A DNA stretch of 64,000 bases, from positions 620,001 through 684,000 of the forward strand of contig NC_014376.1 of the NCBI RefSeq assembly GCF_000144625.1, read 5' to 3'. Below are positions 43,543 to 52,099 of the stretch, in pieces. This DNA comes from [Clostridium] saccharolyticum WM1. GTDB taxonomy: Bacteria; Bacillota; Clostridia; Lachnospirales; Lachnospiraceae. A program made the translations under genes and the position numbers. The first letter of the stretch is position 1. Every line of letters begins with the position of its first letter. Below the pieces are notes generated by a model. That model had not been told where the DNA came from. It searched no databases and was given only the letters and a program-made list of their open reading frames with translations.

Positions 43543-44514
43543 ATGAGCGCTACAAAGCAGGAAAAAGAGATATACGGCGAACAGGTACAGATTGTTTCCC
43601 GTTCAGACGGCTGCGTCGTTTACCGTATTGCCGATGGAAGCGGAGATATGATGATCACCAGTTATTTCGTGTTCCCCGGAATCCAGTTGGTCTATTACGA
43701 TGTACATATGGGAAAATGTTCCATAGACTATGGGGTTCTCGGAAATGTGATGGAGATCAATCATTGCCGGGAAGGGCGCATAGAGTGCGGATACCGGGAT
43801 GAATTTTTTTATCTCACCCAGGGCGATCTAGCAGTCAGCAAAAAGGGTGCCGCAGGTCACGACTCCTGTTTTCCTCTCAACCACTATGATGGGATTGCCA
43901 TTGTCATTGAAATGGACAGGGTACCTGGGTGCATGTCCTGCTTTCTGGATGATGTAAACGTGCGCCCCTGCGCCCTTATGGAAAAATTCTGCAGCAATGA
44001 CAAATGCTTTGTCGCACGGTCAAAACCCTGCCTTGAACACATTTTTTCAGAGCTTTATGCCGTGCCTGACAGCATAAAAAAGGGCTACTATAAAGTCAAG
44101 ATACTGGAACTTCTGTTGTTTTTAAGCGGCATGGATCTAAGGGATGACCAGATGGAACAGCGCTGCTTTACAAAATCCCAGGTCGGCCTTGCCAAGGACG
44201 TGTGCCAGTATCTTACAGAGCGCATGGACCGCCGGGTGACGATTTCTGAACTGGCGGATAGTTTTCACGTTTCCCAGACGGCCCTTAAGAACAGTTTTAA
44301 GGGAGTGTATGGCGTATCTGTTTACTCTTACATCAGGGAACAGAAAATGCAGGCAGCAGCCCTGATGCTGCGCCGGACAGACCGGTCCGTACTGGAAATC
44401 GCAGGGATGTGCGGCTATGACAACGGCAGTAAATTTGCAGGAGCATTCCGCAATGTCATGGGCGTGACGCCCAATGAATATAGAAATACAAAAAAAGAGA
44501 TACAAGAAGCATGA
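43543..44514 (+). CDS. AraC-family transcriptional regulator
   Basis: A 323-residue AraC regulator. The N-terminal sensor half has no recognisable ligand motif. The C-terminal DNA-binding domain reads RRVTISELADSFHVSQTALK and RSVLEIAGMCGYDNGSKFAGAF, ending MGVTPNEYR. It shares its operator with the DUF2325 operon downstream, so it probably belongs to the same metal- or redox-controlled regulon and may activate siderophore or iron-uptake genes elsewhere, as AraC proteins of this shape often do (inference). Confidence 0.87.
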   Translation: MSATKQEKEIYGEQVQIVSRSDGCVVYRIADGSGDMMITSYFVFPGIQLVYYDVHMGKCSIDYGVLGNVMEINHCREGRIECGYRDEFFYLTQGDLAVSKKGAAGHDSCFPLNHYDGIAIVIEMDRVPGCMSCFLDDVNVRPCALMEKFCSNDKCFVARSKPCLEHIFSELYAVPDSIKKGYYKVKILELLLFLSGMDLRDDQMEQRCFTKSQVGLAKDVCQYLTERMDRRVTISELADSFHVSQTALKNSFKGVYGVSVYSYIREQKMQAAALMLRRTDRSVLEIAGMCGYDNGSKFAGAFRNVMGVTPNEYRNTKKEIQEA

Positions 44515-44632
44515 CTGTCCGGGAATGGGCAAAAGGCAGTGACCCGTTGGGGGAATATGTCCGTTTGGAGCCTTCTTCTTTCTTTTTGGAGTGGAAAGGA
44601 CCTGGCTTTTTGGGTAAAATATAAAACAATCA

Positions 44633-44660
44633 TTAACAGCGCCTCGGAGGCGCATATACT
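44633..44660 (+). promoter_or_regulatory. promoter of the DUF2325-flavodoxin operon
   Basis: TTAACA (44633-44638) and TATACT (44655-44660) with 16-bp spacing. A perfect palindrome GCGCCTC-G-GAGGCGC (44639-44653) fills the spacer and could be a second operator. Confidence 0.6.
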
Positions 44661-44669
44661 TTAATATTT

Positions 44670-44687
44670 AGTTAGCTAAAACTAACT
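44670..44687. promoter_or_regulatory. operator AGTTAG-N6-CTAACT, site 2
   Basis: The same perfect dyad as at 43373-43390, here around CTAAAA and 10 bases after the -10. Position relative to the promoter is nearly the same in both, which supports a common repressor. Confidence 0.65.
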
Positions 44688-44707
44688 TAAGGATTGGAGG
44701 TAATCCC

Positions 44708-44989
44708 ATGAGCGTAGTGATCGTTGGAGGTAATGAATGCATGGTTCGGCAATACAAAGAGCTGTGCCAGGAATATAGCTGCTGTGCAAAAGTCTTTACG
44801 GAGATAAAGGGCGGGCTGAAAAATAAAATCGGCAAACCGGATTTGCTGGTGCTTTTTACCAGCACCATGTCCCATAAAATGGTGCGCTGCGCTTTGAGTG
44901 AAACAAAAGGGCTGGATACCGTAATTGCCCGGTCTCACTCCAGTTCCATGTCCGCCCTGAAAAATATCCTGAGAGAACATGCCGTATAG
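44708..44989 (+). CDS. DUF2325 domain protein
   Basis: A 93-residue protein of the DUF2325 family: SVVIVGGNECMVRQYKELCQ start, LLVLFTSTMSHKMVRCA centre, ARSHSSSMSALKNIL end. The fold is Rossmann-like with no known activity. GGAGG is 7 bases before the ATG. In clostridia such genes are found beside DUF3793 and flavodoxin genes, as here. Confidence 0.85.
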   Translation: MSVVIVGGNECMVRQYKELCQEYSCCAKVFTEIKGGLKNKIGKPDLLVLFTSTMSHKMVRCALSETKGLDTVIARSHSSSMSALKNILREHAV

Positions 44990-45000
44990 GAGGAAACAAT

Positions 45001-45552
45001 ATGTCAGAAGAAATGCTGATCCGGCACTGTGCTCCCACATTGGCCGGAATTAAAACCGGAAATATGTTTTCCTGTCCCTACCGGTCCAGAGAAGAGATCC
45101 ATGATGAGGTAAGACGGCTGAACCGCGTTCTTGCACCGAAAGGGGTCAGGGTTTTACCGTTGCGCTACTTTAAGCAGAGGGCTTTGATCTATCTTTATCG
45201 TCCAAGCAGCTTAAGCCGGGATCTGGCTGACGGATATGCCTCTGATTTGCTGAAACAATATGGGTATTCTTTAGAAAACCCTCAGCGCTGTGTGGTCCAG
45301 TTAGTTCACAGGCTGCGCACCTGCCCCGGATTTCCTCACGAGATTGGCTTGTTTCTTGGCTATCCGCCGGAGGATGTTCAGGGCTTCATCGAAAACAGGG
45401 CCTGCCACTGCAAATGCATTGGATGCTGGAAAGTTTACGGCAATGAAGAAAAGGCAAGGCAGACCTTTAACCGGTATAAAAAGTGTACAGAGGTTTATTT
45501 TGACCAGTGGTCAAAGGGAATAGCTGTTGAACGGCTTACCGTAGCCGTTTGA
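45001..45552 (+). CDS. DUF3793 family protein
   Basis: A 183-residue protein matching DUF3793: HCAPTLAGIKTGNMF at the N-terminus, FPHEIGLFLGYPPEDVQGF in the middle and a cysteine-rich CHCKCIGCWKVYG segment that could bind a metal. TAGGAGG is 8 bases before the ATG and 11 bases separate it from DUF2325. Function unknown; its association with flavodoxin suggests iron-limitation metabolism. Confidence 0.87.
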   Translation: MSEEMLIRHCAPTLAGIKTGNMFSCPYRSREEIHDEVRRLNRVLAPKGVRVLPLRYFKQRALIYLYRPSSLSRDLADGYASDLLKQYGYSLENPQRCVVQLVHRLRTCPGFPHEIGLFLGYPPEDVQGFIENRACHCKCIGCWKVYGNEEKARQTFNRYKKCTEVYFDQWSKGIAVERLTVAV

Positions 45553-45589
45553 TATAGAATGATTGAGCAGGAAAGGTTGGTTATACATT

Positions 45590-46015
45590 ATGAGTAAAAT
45601 TGCAGTAGTTTATTGGAGCGGAACCGGAAATACCGAGGCAATGGCAGCAGCCGTCCTGGAAGGTGCAAAGGAAAGGGGCGCAGATGCCGAAATTTTCACC
45701 CCTTCTGAATTTGATGCTTCTATGATGGAAGCCCTGGATGCCATTGCTTTTGGCTGTCCTGCCATGGGTGCAGAGGTTTTGGAGGAAAGTGAATTTGAAC
45801 CCATGTTCTCTGCCTGCCTGTCAAAGCTTACCGGGAAAAAGGCGGCACTGTTCGGATCCTATGGCTGGGGAGATGGTGAATGGATGCGTTCCTGGGAAGA
45901 GACCTGCAAAGAAGCAGGTGTGGAGCTTGTTTGTGACAGCGTGATCTGCAATGAAGCACCAGACCATGAGGCGGCTGCAGCCTGCAAAGCACTTGGGGCA
46001 GCTCTGGCAGAATAG
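45590..46015 (+). CDS. flavodoxin
   Basis: A 141-residue flavodoxin, the usual short-chain length. The FMN phosphate loop is WSGTGNTEAMA; the flavin-flanking loops are CPAMGAEVLEESEFEP and GSYGWGDGEWM. ATG 45590 gives the family-typical N-terminus (SKIAVVYWSGTGNT). It is an electron carrier that replaces ferredoxin when iron is scarce, consistent with the presumed metal-type operator upstream. Confidence 0.93.
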   Translation: MSKIAVVYWSGTGNTEAMAAAVLEGAKERGADAEIFTPSEFDASMMEALDAIAFGCPAMGAEVLEESEFEPMFSACLSKLTGKKAALFGSYGWGDGEWMRSWEETCKEAGVELVCDSVICNEAPDHEAAAACKALGAALAE

Positions 46016-46064
46016 CAAAACAGATTCCGGTTCCTTGATTGTGAAATAAGGGAGATATGATCTG

Positions 46065-46108
46065 ACAGCATGGAAAATTTATCTATTCAATTTTCCATGC
46101 TGTTTTTT
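46065..46108 (+). terminator. terminator after flavodoxin
   Basis: ACAGCATGGAAAATT pairs with AATTTTCCATGCTGT and is followed by six T. Confidence 0.9.
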
Positions 46109-46180
46109 CGTGCATGGTTTTGCGGTCGCTGACTGGTATTAAAAGAAAGAATTAAAAAAAACTAAATTGCAGGTCCGCAC

Positions 46181-46209
46181 TTGTAAGAGCCTTTTAAATG
46201 CTTTATAAT
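46181..46209 (+). promoter_or_regulatory. promoter of the ClpX-like gene
   Basis: TTGTAA (46181-46186), 17 bp, TATAAT (46204-46209), 45 bases before the start codon. Confidence 0.75.
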
Positions 46210-46253
46210 AATCTGGTATCGGTGCATAATTACAGATAGAAGGAGATTACAGC

Positions 46254-47687
46254 TTGAACGAGAAGGATTTTCCGGAAGAAAAGATGGAAGATACAGCTGC
46301 CGGCAGCTCTCTGGCCGGCAACAAGAAAAAGGAAGAAGATGAGTATGAAAAAATCTGCTATGTGTGCCGCAGGCCGGAGAATGTAACCGGGCCTATGGTT
46401 TCCATGCCGGGCGGAATGAATCTATGCCATGACTGTATGCAGAAGGCATTTGATTCTGTATCTCAGGGCGGATTTGATATAACAAAGATTCAGAATATGC
46501 CTTATATGAACCTGAATTTAAGTGATCTTGGCAGTATAAATAAAAAGGATCTGGAGATACCCAATAAGCAGAGGGTGAAAAAACGATCCGAAAAAGAGCC
46601 TGGACAGGAACTGAAACGAAAGGATATTCCGGCGCCTCATGTCATCAGAAGGAAGCTGGATGATTATGTAATCGGTCAGGAACAGGCCAAAAAGGTGATT
46701 TCCGTAGCCGTTTATAATCATTACAAAAGAGTATACTTAACGGATTCCAGGAAAAAGGATGAAGAAGAAAATGTGCAGATCGAAAAGTCCAACATATTAA
46801 TGATCGGACCTACGGGAAGCGGAAAGACTTACCTGGTAAAAACACTGGCAAGGCTTCTTGATGTTCCGCTGGCTATTGCCGACGCCACCTCTCTTACAGA
46901 AGCCGGATATATCGGCGATGACATAGAAAGTGTGGTTTCTAAGCTGCTGACGGCGGCTGACAATGATGTGGACAAGGCGGAACGTGGTATTATTTTCATT
47001 GATGAGATCGATAAAATTGCAAAAAAGAAGAGCACAAGCAGCAGGGATGTAAGCGGGGAGTCTGTACAGCAGGAGCTTTTGAAGCTTTTAGAGGGAAGTA
47101 CGGTGGAAGTACCGGTAGGCTCCAACCAGAAAAATGCACTTACCCCAATGACTGCAGTCAGCACTGAGAACATTCTTTTTATCTGCGGCGGAGCGTTTCC
47201 TGATCTGGAGGATATAATCAAGGAACGGCTGAAGGAAAAATCGTCCATTGGTTTTTCCGCAGAATTAAAGGATCGTTATGAGAAGGATCCTAATATCCTG
47301 TCTCATGTAACAAATGAAGATCTGCGCAAATTTGGCATGATACCGGAATTTTTAGGACGTCTGCCTATTACGGTAACCCTGGAATCCCTGGATAAGGACC
47401 TGCTGGTCCGGGTGCTGAAAGAACCTAAGAACGCTATATTAAAGCAATATAAAAGGCTTCTGGAGCTTGATGAGGTGAATCTTGTCTTTGAAGATGAGGC
47501 ATTGGAATGGATCGCAGAAGAAGCTCTGAAGAAAAAGACCGGAGCAAGAGCGCTAAGAGCCATCATAGAAAATTTCATGCTCGATATTATGTATGAGGTT
47601 CCCAAGGATCCCAACATCGGATCCGTTGTCATTACAAGAGCTTACCTGGATAAAAACGGCGGCCCCCTCATCCAGATGAGGTGCTGA
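46254..47687 (+). CDS. ClpX-like AAA+ unfoldase, divergent paralogue
   Basis: A 477-residue ClpX homologue with a TTG start 8 bases after AGGAG. The N-terminal zinc domain has Cys35/Cys38 and Cys58/Cys61. Walker A (GPTGSGKT, about 185), pore-1 loop GYIG, Walker B (IIFIDEID, about 246) and the ClpP-docking IGF (about 330) are kept. The loop that in canonical ClpX carries RKH reads VGSNQKNALTP, and the 80-residue linker after the zinc domain is longer than usual. clpP and tig are not next to it, unlike the usual clpX locus. It probably unfolds substrates for ClpP but may have a different substrate range. Confidence 0.87.
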   Translation: MNEKDFPEEKMEDTAAGSSLAGNKKKEEDEYEKICYVCRRPENVTGPMVSMPGGMNLCHDCMQKAFDSVSQGGFDITKIQNMPYMNLNLSDLGSINKKDLEIPNKQRVKKRSEKEPGQELKRKDIPAPHVIRRKLDDYVIGQEQAKKVISVAVYNHYKRVYLTDSRKKDEEENVQIEKSNILMIGPTGSGKTYLVKTLARLLDVPLAIADATSLTEAGYIGDDIESVVSKLLTAADNDVDKAERGIIFIDEIDKIAKKKSTSSRDVSGESVQQELLKLLEGSTVEVPVGSNQKNALTPMTAVSTENILFICGGAFPDLEDIIKERLKEKSSIGFSAELKDRYEKDPNILSHVTNEDLRKFGMIPEFLGRLPITVTLESLDKDLLVRVLKEPKNAILKQYKRLLELDEVNLVFEDEALEWIAEEALKKKTGARALRAIIENFMLDIMYEVPKDPNIGSVVITRAYLDKNGGPLIQMRC

Positions 47688-47762
47688 TGATGCGGGAATT
47701 CCCGGACAAAGGATAAAAAACTCAAAGAAGTGGAGATAATAAGGACGGAAGGAGTGTGGGTC

Positions 47763-48230
47763 ATGGTATTTATCAGTATCATCGTATTACTGGCTTCCCT
47801 GGATCTTCTCATAAAAAGTGCCATTGAGGATCAGGATGAAGCCGGCTTTCCAAAGGAACTGGAGGGAAGCGGCGGAAAGATCTTGCTGCAAAAGAATCAT
47901 AATGCCGGTTTTTCCTTTGGCTGCTTTAAGGATCACCGGTCCCTGGTACAGATGATTCCCCTTGCGGTGGCGTCCTTTATCGGCGGAATGCTGGCATGCC
48001 TTCTTCAAAAAAAGGGGAACGTCTGGGAAAAACTGGCCTTGTCCGTTGCCCTGGGAGGCGCGGTCAGCAATTTATATGACAGGCTGGTCCGCCATTATGT
48101 GGTGGATTATTTCAGCATTCAGTATGGAAGACTTAAAAAGGTAGTATTCAATCTGGGAGATATGTTTATCTTTCTGGGAGCCGGAATTATGCTTATTATA
48201 GAAATAATTAAGGCTTTTAAAGAACAGTGA
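47763..48230 (+). CDS. lspA: lipoprotein signal peptidase II-like protein
   Basis: A 155-residue LspA homologue with four membrane helices. Catalytic aspartates are visible in YVVDYF and in FNLGDMF (canonical NxAD reads NLGD), and the NLYDRL segment is present. It removes signal peptides from lipid-modified prolipoproteins. ATG 47763 has GGAAGGAG 8 bases upstream. The NHNAGFSFG segment corresponds to the conserved NxGxxFG. It follows the ClpX-like gene in the same direction and may be co-transcribed. Confidence 0.85.
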   Translation: MVFISIIVLLASLDLLIKSAIEDQDEAGFPKELEGSGGKILLQKNHNAGFSFGCFKDHRSLVQMIPLAVASFIGGMLACLLQKKGNVWEKLALSVALGGAVSNLYDRLVRHYVVDYFSIQYGRLKKVVFNLGDMFIFLGAGIMLIIEIIKAFKEQ

Positions 48231-48237
48231 CACGGAA

Positions 48238-48272
48238 AAAAGCGGCTGTCTTCTTGACATGGCCGCTTTTCT
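48238..48272 (+). terminator. terminator after lspA
   Basis: AAAGCGGC...GCCGCTTTT hairpin with a short inner stem (TGT/ACA) and a T-rich tail. Confidence 0.8.
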
Positions 48273-48416
48273 ATTGTAGAATCAATGACAAAGTTGAAGC
48301 ATCGTTCAGCCTTGGATTTGTGAACATCGTGCCCTGCTTCACCGGGCATGGGGATATGCAGGCGGATGCCCTAGGATCACAGATATAAAAAATTTAAAAA
48401 ACAGGAGTTGATATTT

Positions 48417-49667
48417 TTGGATTCGAGTGACTATATACAGTTGCTTACGTTGATTTTTTTAGTTGGAGTGTCGGCATTTTTCTCATCGGCTGAGACTGCC
48501 CTTACTACGGTGAACAAGATCAGAATCAGGAATTTAGCGGAAGCAGGCAATAAGAATGCAGCAACGCTGATTAAGATTTTAGAAAACCAGGGTAAGATGC
48601 TCAGTGCGATTCTGGTCGGTAACAATGTGGTAAACTTAACTGCTTCTTCCATGTCCACCACCCTGGTCATGAGCATTTGGGGCAGTAAGGCCATAGGCAT
48701 TGGAACCGGTATCCTTACTCTGGTCATTCTGGTGTTCGGCGAGATTTCCCCGAAAACCATCTCTACTTTGTATTCCGAATCAATATCTTTAAAATATGCG
48801 AAAGTAATTTATGGTTTTATGACCGTCATGACGCCGGTCATTTATCTGATTCAGATACTTTCTTCAGGCTTTTTGCGCTTTGTCCATGTGAATCCTAACC
48901 GGAAGCTGGATGCGATCACAGAGGATGAACTGCGGACAATCGTGGATGTAAGCCATGAGGAAGGCGTGATTGAGTCGGAAGAAAGAAAAATCATCAACAA
49001 CGTGTTTGACTTTGGTGATTCCGTGGCACGGGACATTATGATCCCCCGCATTGACATGACCCTGGTGGAGGTTAATGCCGCTTATGATGAACTGATCGAT
49101 ATTTTCCGGCAGGAAATGTACACCAGGATTCCGGTATATGAGGAAACCAATGACAATGTAATCGGCATTATTAACATGAAGGATCTGCTTCTGGTTGACA
49201 GGAGCGATGACTTTCACATCAGGAATTTTTTAAGAGAGCCTCTCTATACATACGAGTATAAAAAGACTGCGGAGCTTATGTTGGAGATGCGCCAGACCTG
49301 TAATAATGTTGTCATTGTTCTGGATGAATACGGAGCAACAGCAGGAATGATTACCCTGGAGGACTTACTGGAAGAAATCGTTGGAGAGATCAGGGATGAG
49401 TATGATGAGGATGAAGAAAATGAGCTGATTGAGGTGGCGCCCTATGAATATCTGGTGGAGGGCTCTATGAAGCTTGATGACTTAAATGACCGGCTGGAGC
49501 TGGAGCTGGAATCCGAGGATTATGATTCCATCGGCGGCCTGATCATCGGACAGCTTGACCGGCTCCCGGAACAGGGGGAGGAGGTTGTCTATTGCGGAAT
49601 CCGTCTTGTTGTAGATGAGCTGGACAAGAACAGGATTGATAAGGTGCGGATGTATTTGCCGCACTAG
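48417..49667 (+). CDS. CNNM/CorC (hemolysin-C) family membrane protein
   Basis: A 416-residue protein of the CNNM/HlyC/CorC family: DUF21 membrane domain with four helices (residues 1-180, FFSSAETALTTVNK at the start), two CBS domains (about 200-320, MIPRIDMTLVEV and VLDEYGATAGMITLEDLLEE) and the C-terminal CorC_HlyC domain. Members move or sense Mg2+ and other cations. TTG 48417 lies 9 bases after AGGAG; the TTG at 48408 directly abuts it. Confidence 0.9.
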   Translation: MDSSDYIQLLTLIFLVGVSAFFSSAETALTTVNKIRIRNLAEAGNKNAATLIKILENQGKMLSAILVGNNVVNLTASSMSTTLVMSIWGSKAIGIGTGILTLVILVFGEISPKTISTLYSESISLKYAKVIYGFMTVMTPVIYLIQILSSGFLRFVHVNPNRKLDAITEDELRTIVDVSHEEGVIESEERKIINNVFDFGDSVARDIMIPRIDMTLVEVNAAYDELIDIFRQEMYTRIPVYEETNDNVIGIINMKDLLLVDRSDDFHIRNFLREPLYTYEYKKTAELMLEMRQTCNNVVIVLDEYGATAGMITLEDLLEEIVGEIRDEYDEDEENELIEVAPYEYLVEGSMKLDDLNDRLELELESEDYDSIGGLIIGQLDRLPEQGEEVVYCGIRLVVDELDKNRIDKVRMYLPH

Positions 49668-49682
49668 GCCTTTTCCCGGCGG

Positions 49683-49760
49683 CGCCTTCCGCTCCTTAAA
49701 CGGAAGGCGGGAAGATAGGGAGAGAAAAGCATATGGCTTTTCTCTCCCTATTGCTCTTTT
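49683..49760. terminator. double hairpin between convergent genes
   Basis: First CGCCTTCCG/CGGAAGGCG (49683-49709), then a perfect 16-bp stem starting ATAGGGAGAGAAAAGC (49715-49751) followed by TTGCTCTTTTT. It terminates the CNNM gene and possibly the minus-strand gene. Confidence 0.85.
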
Positions 49761-49774
49761 TAAAGCCCCGCCCG

Positions 49775-50134
49775 TTAACTGAGCATCCCCCCTGCAGTTC
49801 CGCTGACTGCGCAAATGGCCATGGTGGTGAGGAGCTGGTTCAAGGAGCCGTTTAATCCTTTGTTTAAGAAAAAGGATACGGCTAACAGCACCAGGAAATA
49901 TAGAAGCCCCAGCAAAAGGCCCCAGAAGAATCTTCTGTTCCGTATGCTTTTTCCCATTAAGACTCCCCCAAAGAGACATGCGATAATATAAACCGCATTG
50001 ACACCCAGGCGTATCTGTCCTTCTTTCAGCCGGAATTTATAAAGTGCTAAGGCCAGGACCACCAGCAGGATTCCGGTCAGTATGTAGGTGATAAGAAGGT
50101 TTCTCAGTGTGACCTGAAGCTTTGATTTTTCCAT
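49775..50134 (-). CDS. TIGR04086/DUF3792 family membrane protein
   Basis: A 119-residue protein with four membrane helices (LLITYILTGILLVVLALALY, VYIIACLFGGVLMGKSI, WGLLLGLLYFLVLLAVSFFL, and a C-terminal one). It matches the TIGR04086 (YrzE-like) family commonly found beside scfA and yajC in Clostridia. Function unknown. It is divergent from the SCIFF gene and shares its upstream region. Confidence 0.8.
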   Translation of the reverse strand: MEKSKLQVTLRNLLITYILTGILLVVLALALYKFRLKEGQIRLGVNAVYIIACLFGGVLMGKSIRNRRFFWGLLLGLLYFLVLLAVSFFLNKGLNGSLNQLLTTMAICAVSGTAGGMLS

Positions 50135-50250
50135 TTGACTACTCCTTATGTCTTGTCTTATGGTTCAGTATATTCTATGGGTATGGCGGATATTCTTGGA
50201 TGTCCCCATAATAAAATCCTTTCGGCCCGTTCTCCCTGGGGTAAATCATC

Positions 50251-50279
50251 TTGCACTCACTGAAAACATGTGGTATAAT
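50251..50279 (+). promoter_or_regulatory. promoter of the SCIFF gene
   Basis: TTGCAC (50251-50256), 17 bp, TATAAT (50274-50279), 36 bases before the ATG. Confidence 0.8.
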
Positions 50280-50315
50280 CTCAAAGAATTAGGCAAATAC
50301 AGGAGGTGTAAGTAT

Positions 50316-50462
50316 ATGAAACACGTGAAGACATTAAATTCCAGTACATTAAAAGAGTCCATGAAAAAAGGCGGCTGCGGCGAGTGCCAGACTTCCTGCC
50401 AGTCAGCCTGCAAAACATCCTGTACAGTAGGAAACCAGAGCTGCGAGAACAGCAACCGTTAA
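50316..50462 (+). CDS. scfA: SCIFF six-cysteine precursor peptide
   Basis: A 48-residue peptide with six cysteines (C21, C24, C28, C32, C36, C43) in the second half after a basic leader (MKHVKTLNSSTLKESMKKGG). This is the SCIFF (six cysteines in forty-five residues) ranthipeptide precursor found almost throughout Clostridia. The radical SAM enzyme encoded next forms thioether links from Cys to an acceptor residue. AGGAGG is 9 bases before the ATG. Confidence 0.95.
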   Translation: MKHVKTLNSSTLKESMKKGGCGECQTSCQSACKTSCTVGNQSCENSNR

Positions 50463-50489
50463 TTTTTTAACTGTATAGAACAGCCATAA

Positions 50490-50550
50490 GGCAGATAAGC
50501 AGATGCCCCTACGGTCGTTACGACGGTAGGGGTTCCTTCGCTTGTCTGCC
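50490..50550 (+). terminator. long hairpin between SCIFF and its maturase
   Basis: GGCAGATAAGC/GCTTGTCTGCC outer stem and CCCCTAC/GTAGGGG inner stem with TCGT/ACGA tip. No long T run follows, so it is more likely a processing or attenuation element that lowers maturase relative to peptide than a full terminator. Confidence 0.65.
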
Positions 50551-50594
50551 CAAAACCGATTATAGGTTAATTTATTCAATTAAGGAGAATACAA

Positions 50595-51989
50595 GTGATT
50601 CATCAATATATTAACAACGGCTTCCATATTATTATGGATGTCAACAGCGGTTCCGTTCATTCGGTGGATCCGGTCATGTATGACGCGGTGAAGATTGCAG
50701 CAGGCATGGTGCCGGAGATGGAAGAGCCTCAGAACCTGGGAGAAGAGGTTGGACAAGAAGTCATCCGCCGTCTTTCTGAACCATACGGAGAAACAGAGGT
50801 AAAGGAAGCCCTGGAGGAAATCCAGTATCTTATCGACAGGGGAGAGCTGTTTACAAAGGATCTGTATCACGATTACGTAGTCGATTTTAAAAAGCGGAGC
50901 ACAGTGGTAAAAGCACTTTGCTTACATATTGCTCATGACTGCAACCTGGCCTGCAAATATTGCTTTGCGGAAGAGGGGGAATACCATGGCCGGAGGGCGC
51001 TGATGTCCTTTGAAGTGGGGAAAAAGGCCCTGGACTTTCTCATTGCCAATTCCGGCAACCGAAGGAATCTGGAAGTGGATTTCTTTGGCGGCGAGCCGCT
51101 GATGAACTGGGATGTAGTAAAACAGCTTGTTGAATACGGCCGGAAAAAAGAGAAAGAATATAATAAGAACTTCCGCTTTACCATGACCACCAACGGCGTT
51201 CTGTTAAACGATGAGATCATGGAATTCTGTAACCGGGAAATGAGCAATGTGGTCTTAAGTCTTGATGGCCGTAAAGAGGTCAATGACAGGATGCGTCCTT
51301 TCCGCAGCGGAAAGGGCAGCTATGACCTGATCGTTCCCAAATTCCAGAAGTTTGCTCAGCTTAGAGGGACTAAGGATTATTATATCAGGGGCACTTTTAC
51401 CCGCCAGAATATGGATTTTGCAAAGGATGTCCTGGAATTTGCGGATCTTGGCTTTTCAAGCATGTCCATAGAGCCTGTGGTAGCCCAGCCGTCAGAGGAA
51501 TATGCCATCAGGGAAGAAGATCTTCCTCAGATCCTAGAGGAATATGATAAGCTTGCAGTGGAATACATCAGCAGGCAAAAGGAAGGAAAAGGGTTTCATT
51601 TCTTCCATTTTAATATTGATTTGAATCAGGGGCCCTGCGTGGCAAAGCGCCTGTCCGGCTGCGGTTCGGGGACGGAGTATCTGGCAGTAACTCCCTGGGG
51701 AGATCTTTATCCATGCCACCAGTTTGTCGGTGAGGAAAAATTCCTTCTCGGCAATGTAGATACAGGTGTGACAAATTTACAGATCCGTGATGAGTTTAAG
51801 CTTTGCAATGTCTATGCCAAGGAGAAGTGCAGGGATTGCTTTGCAAGATTTTACTGCAGCGGAGGCTGTGCGGCCAATTCCAATAACTTTCATGGAAGCA
51901 TCACGGATGTTTATGAAATCGGTTGTGAAATGCAGAAGAAACGGATTGAATGCGCCATTATGATCAAGGCAGCTTTGGCCAAAGAGTAA
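50595..51989 (+). CDS. scfB: SCIFF radical SAM maturase
   Basis: A 464-residue radical SAM-SPASM enzyme. An N-terminal RRE-like peptide-binding region (1-100) precedes the CxxxCxxC cluster motif (C116, C120, C123; DCNLACKYCFAEEG). The SPASM domain near 350-445 holds the auxiliary cluster ligands (GCGSGTEYLAVTPWGDLYPC, CNVYAKEKCRDC, CSGGC). It makes sactionine/ranthionine-type thioethers in SCIFF. GTG start 50595, 7 bases after AAGGAG. Confidence 0.95.
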   Translation: MIHQYINNGFHIIMDVNSGSVHSVDPVMYDAVKIAAGMVPEMEEPQNLGEEVGQEVIRRLSEPYGETEVKEALEEIQYLIDRGELFTKDLYHDYVVDFKKRSTVVKALCLHIAHDCNLACKYCFAEEGEYHGRRALMSFEVGKKALDFLIANSGNRRNLEVDFFGGEPLMNWDVVKQLVEYGRKKEKEYNKNFRFTMTTNGVLLNDEIMEFCNREMSNVVLSLDGRKEVNDRMRPFRSGKGSYDLIVPKFQKFAQLRGTKDYYIRGTFTRQNMDFAKDVLEFADLGFSSMSIEPVVAQPSEEYAIREEDLPQILEEYDKLAVEYISRQKEGKGFHFFHFNIDLNQGPCVAKRLSGCGSGTEYLAVTPWGDLYPCHQFVGEEKFLLGNVDTGVTNLQIRDEFKLCNVYAKEKCRDCFARFYCSGGCAANSNNFHGSITDVYEIGCEMQKKRIECAIMIKAALAKE

Positions 51990-51994
51990 GAAGG

Positions 51995-52098
51995 AGCCGC
52001 ATTATGGCCAAAAGCCATGGGCAAGGAAGGGGAACTATCCGGCGGGTATTCTTCTTCATGACCCAAAAGCATGGCAAGGAACAGGAAAGGAGAAGAGT
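51995..52098 (+). repeat. tandem leader repeat carrying the secDF ribosome site
   Basis: Two units related to those at 18373-18479: ATTATGGCC...CCATGGGCAAGGAAGG (from 52000) and GGGTATTC...CATGACC...CATGGCAAGGAACAGGAAAGGAG (from 52044). The second unit ends in the AGGAG used by secDF, 7 bases before the ATG. Confidence 0.6.
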
Positions 52099-52099
52099 G

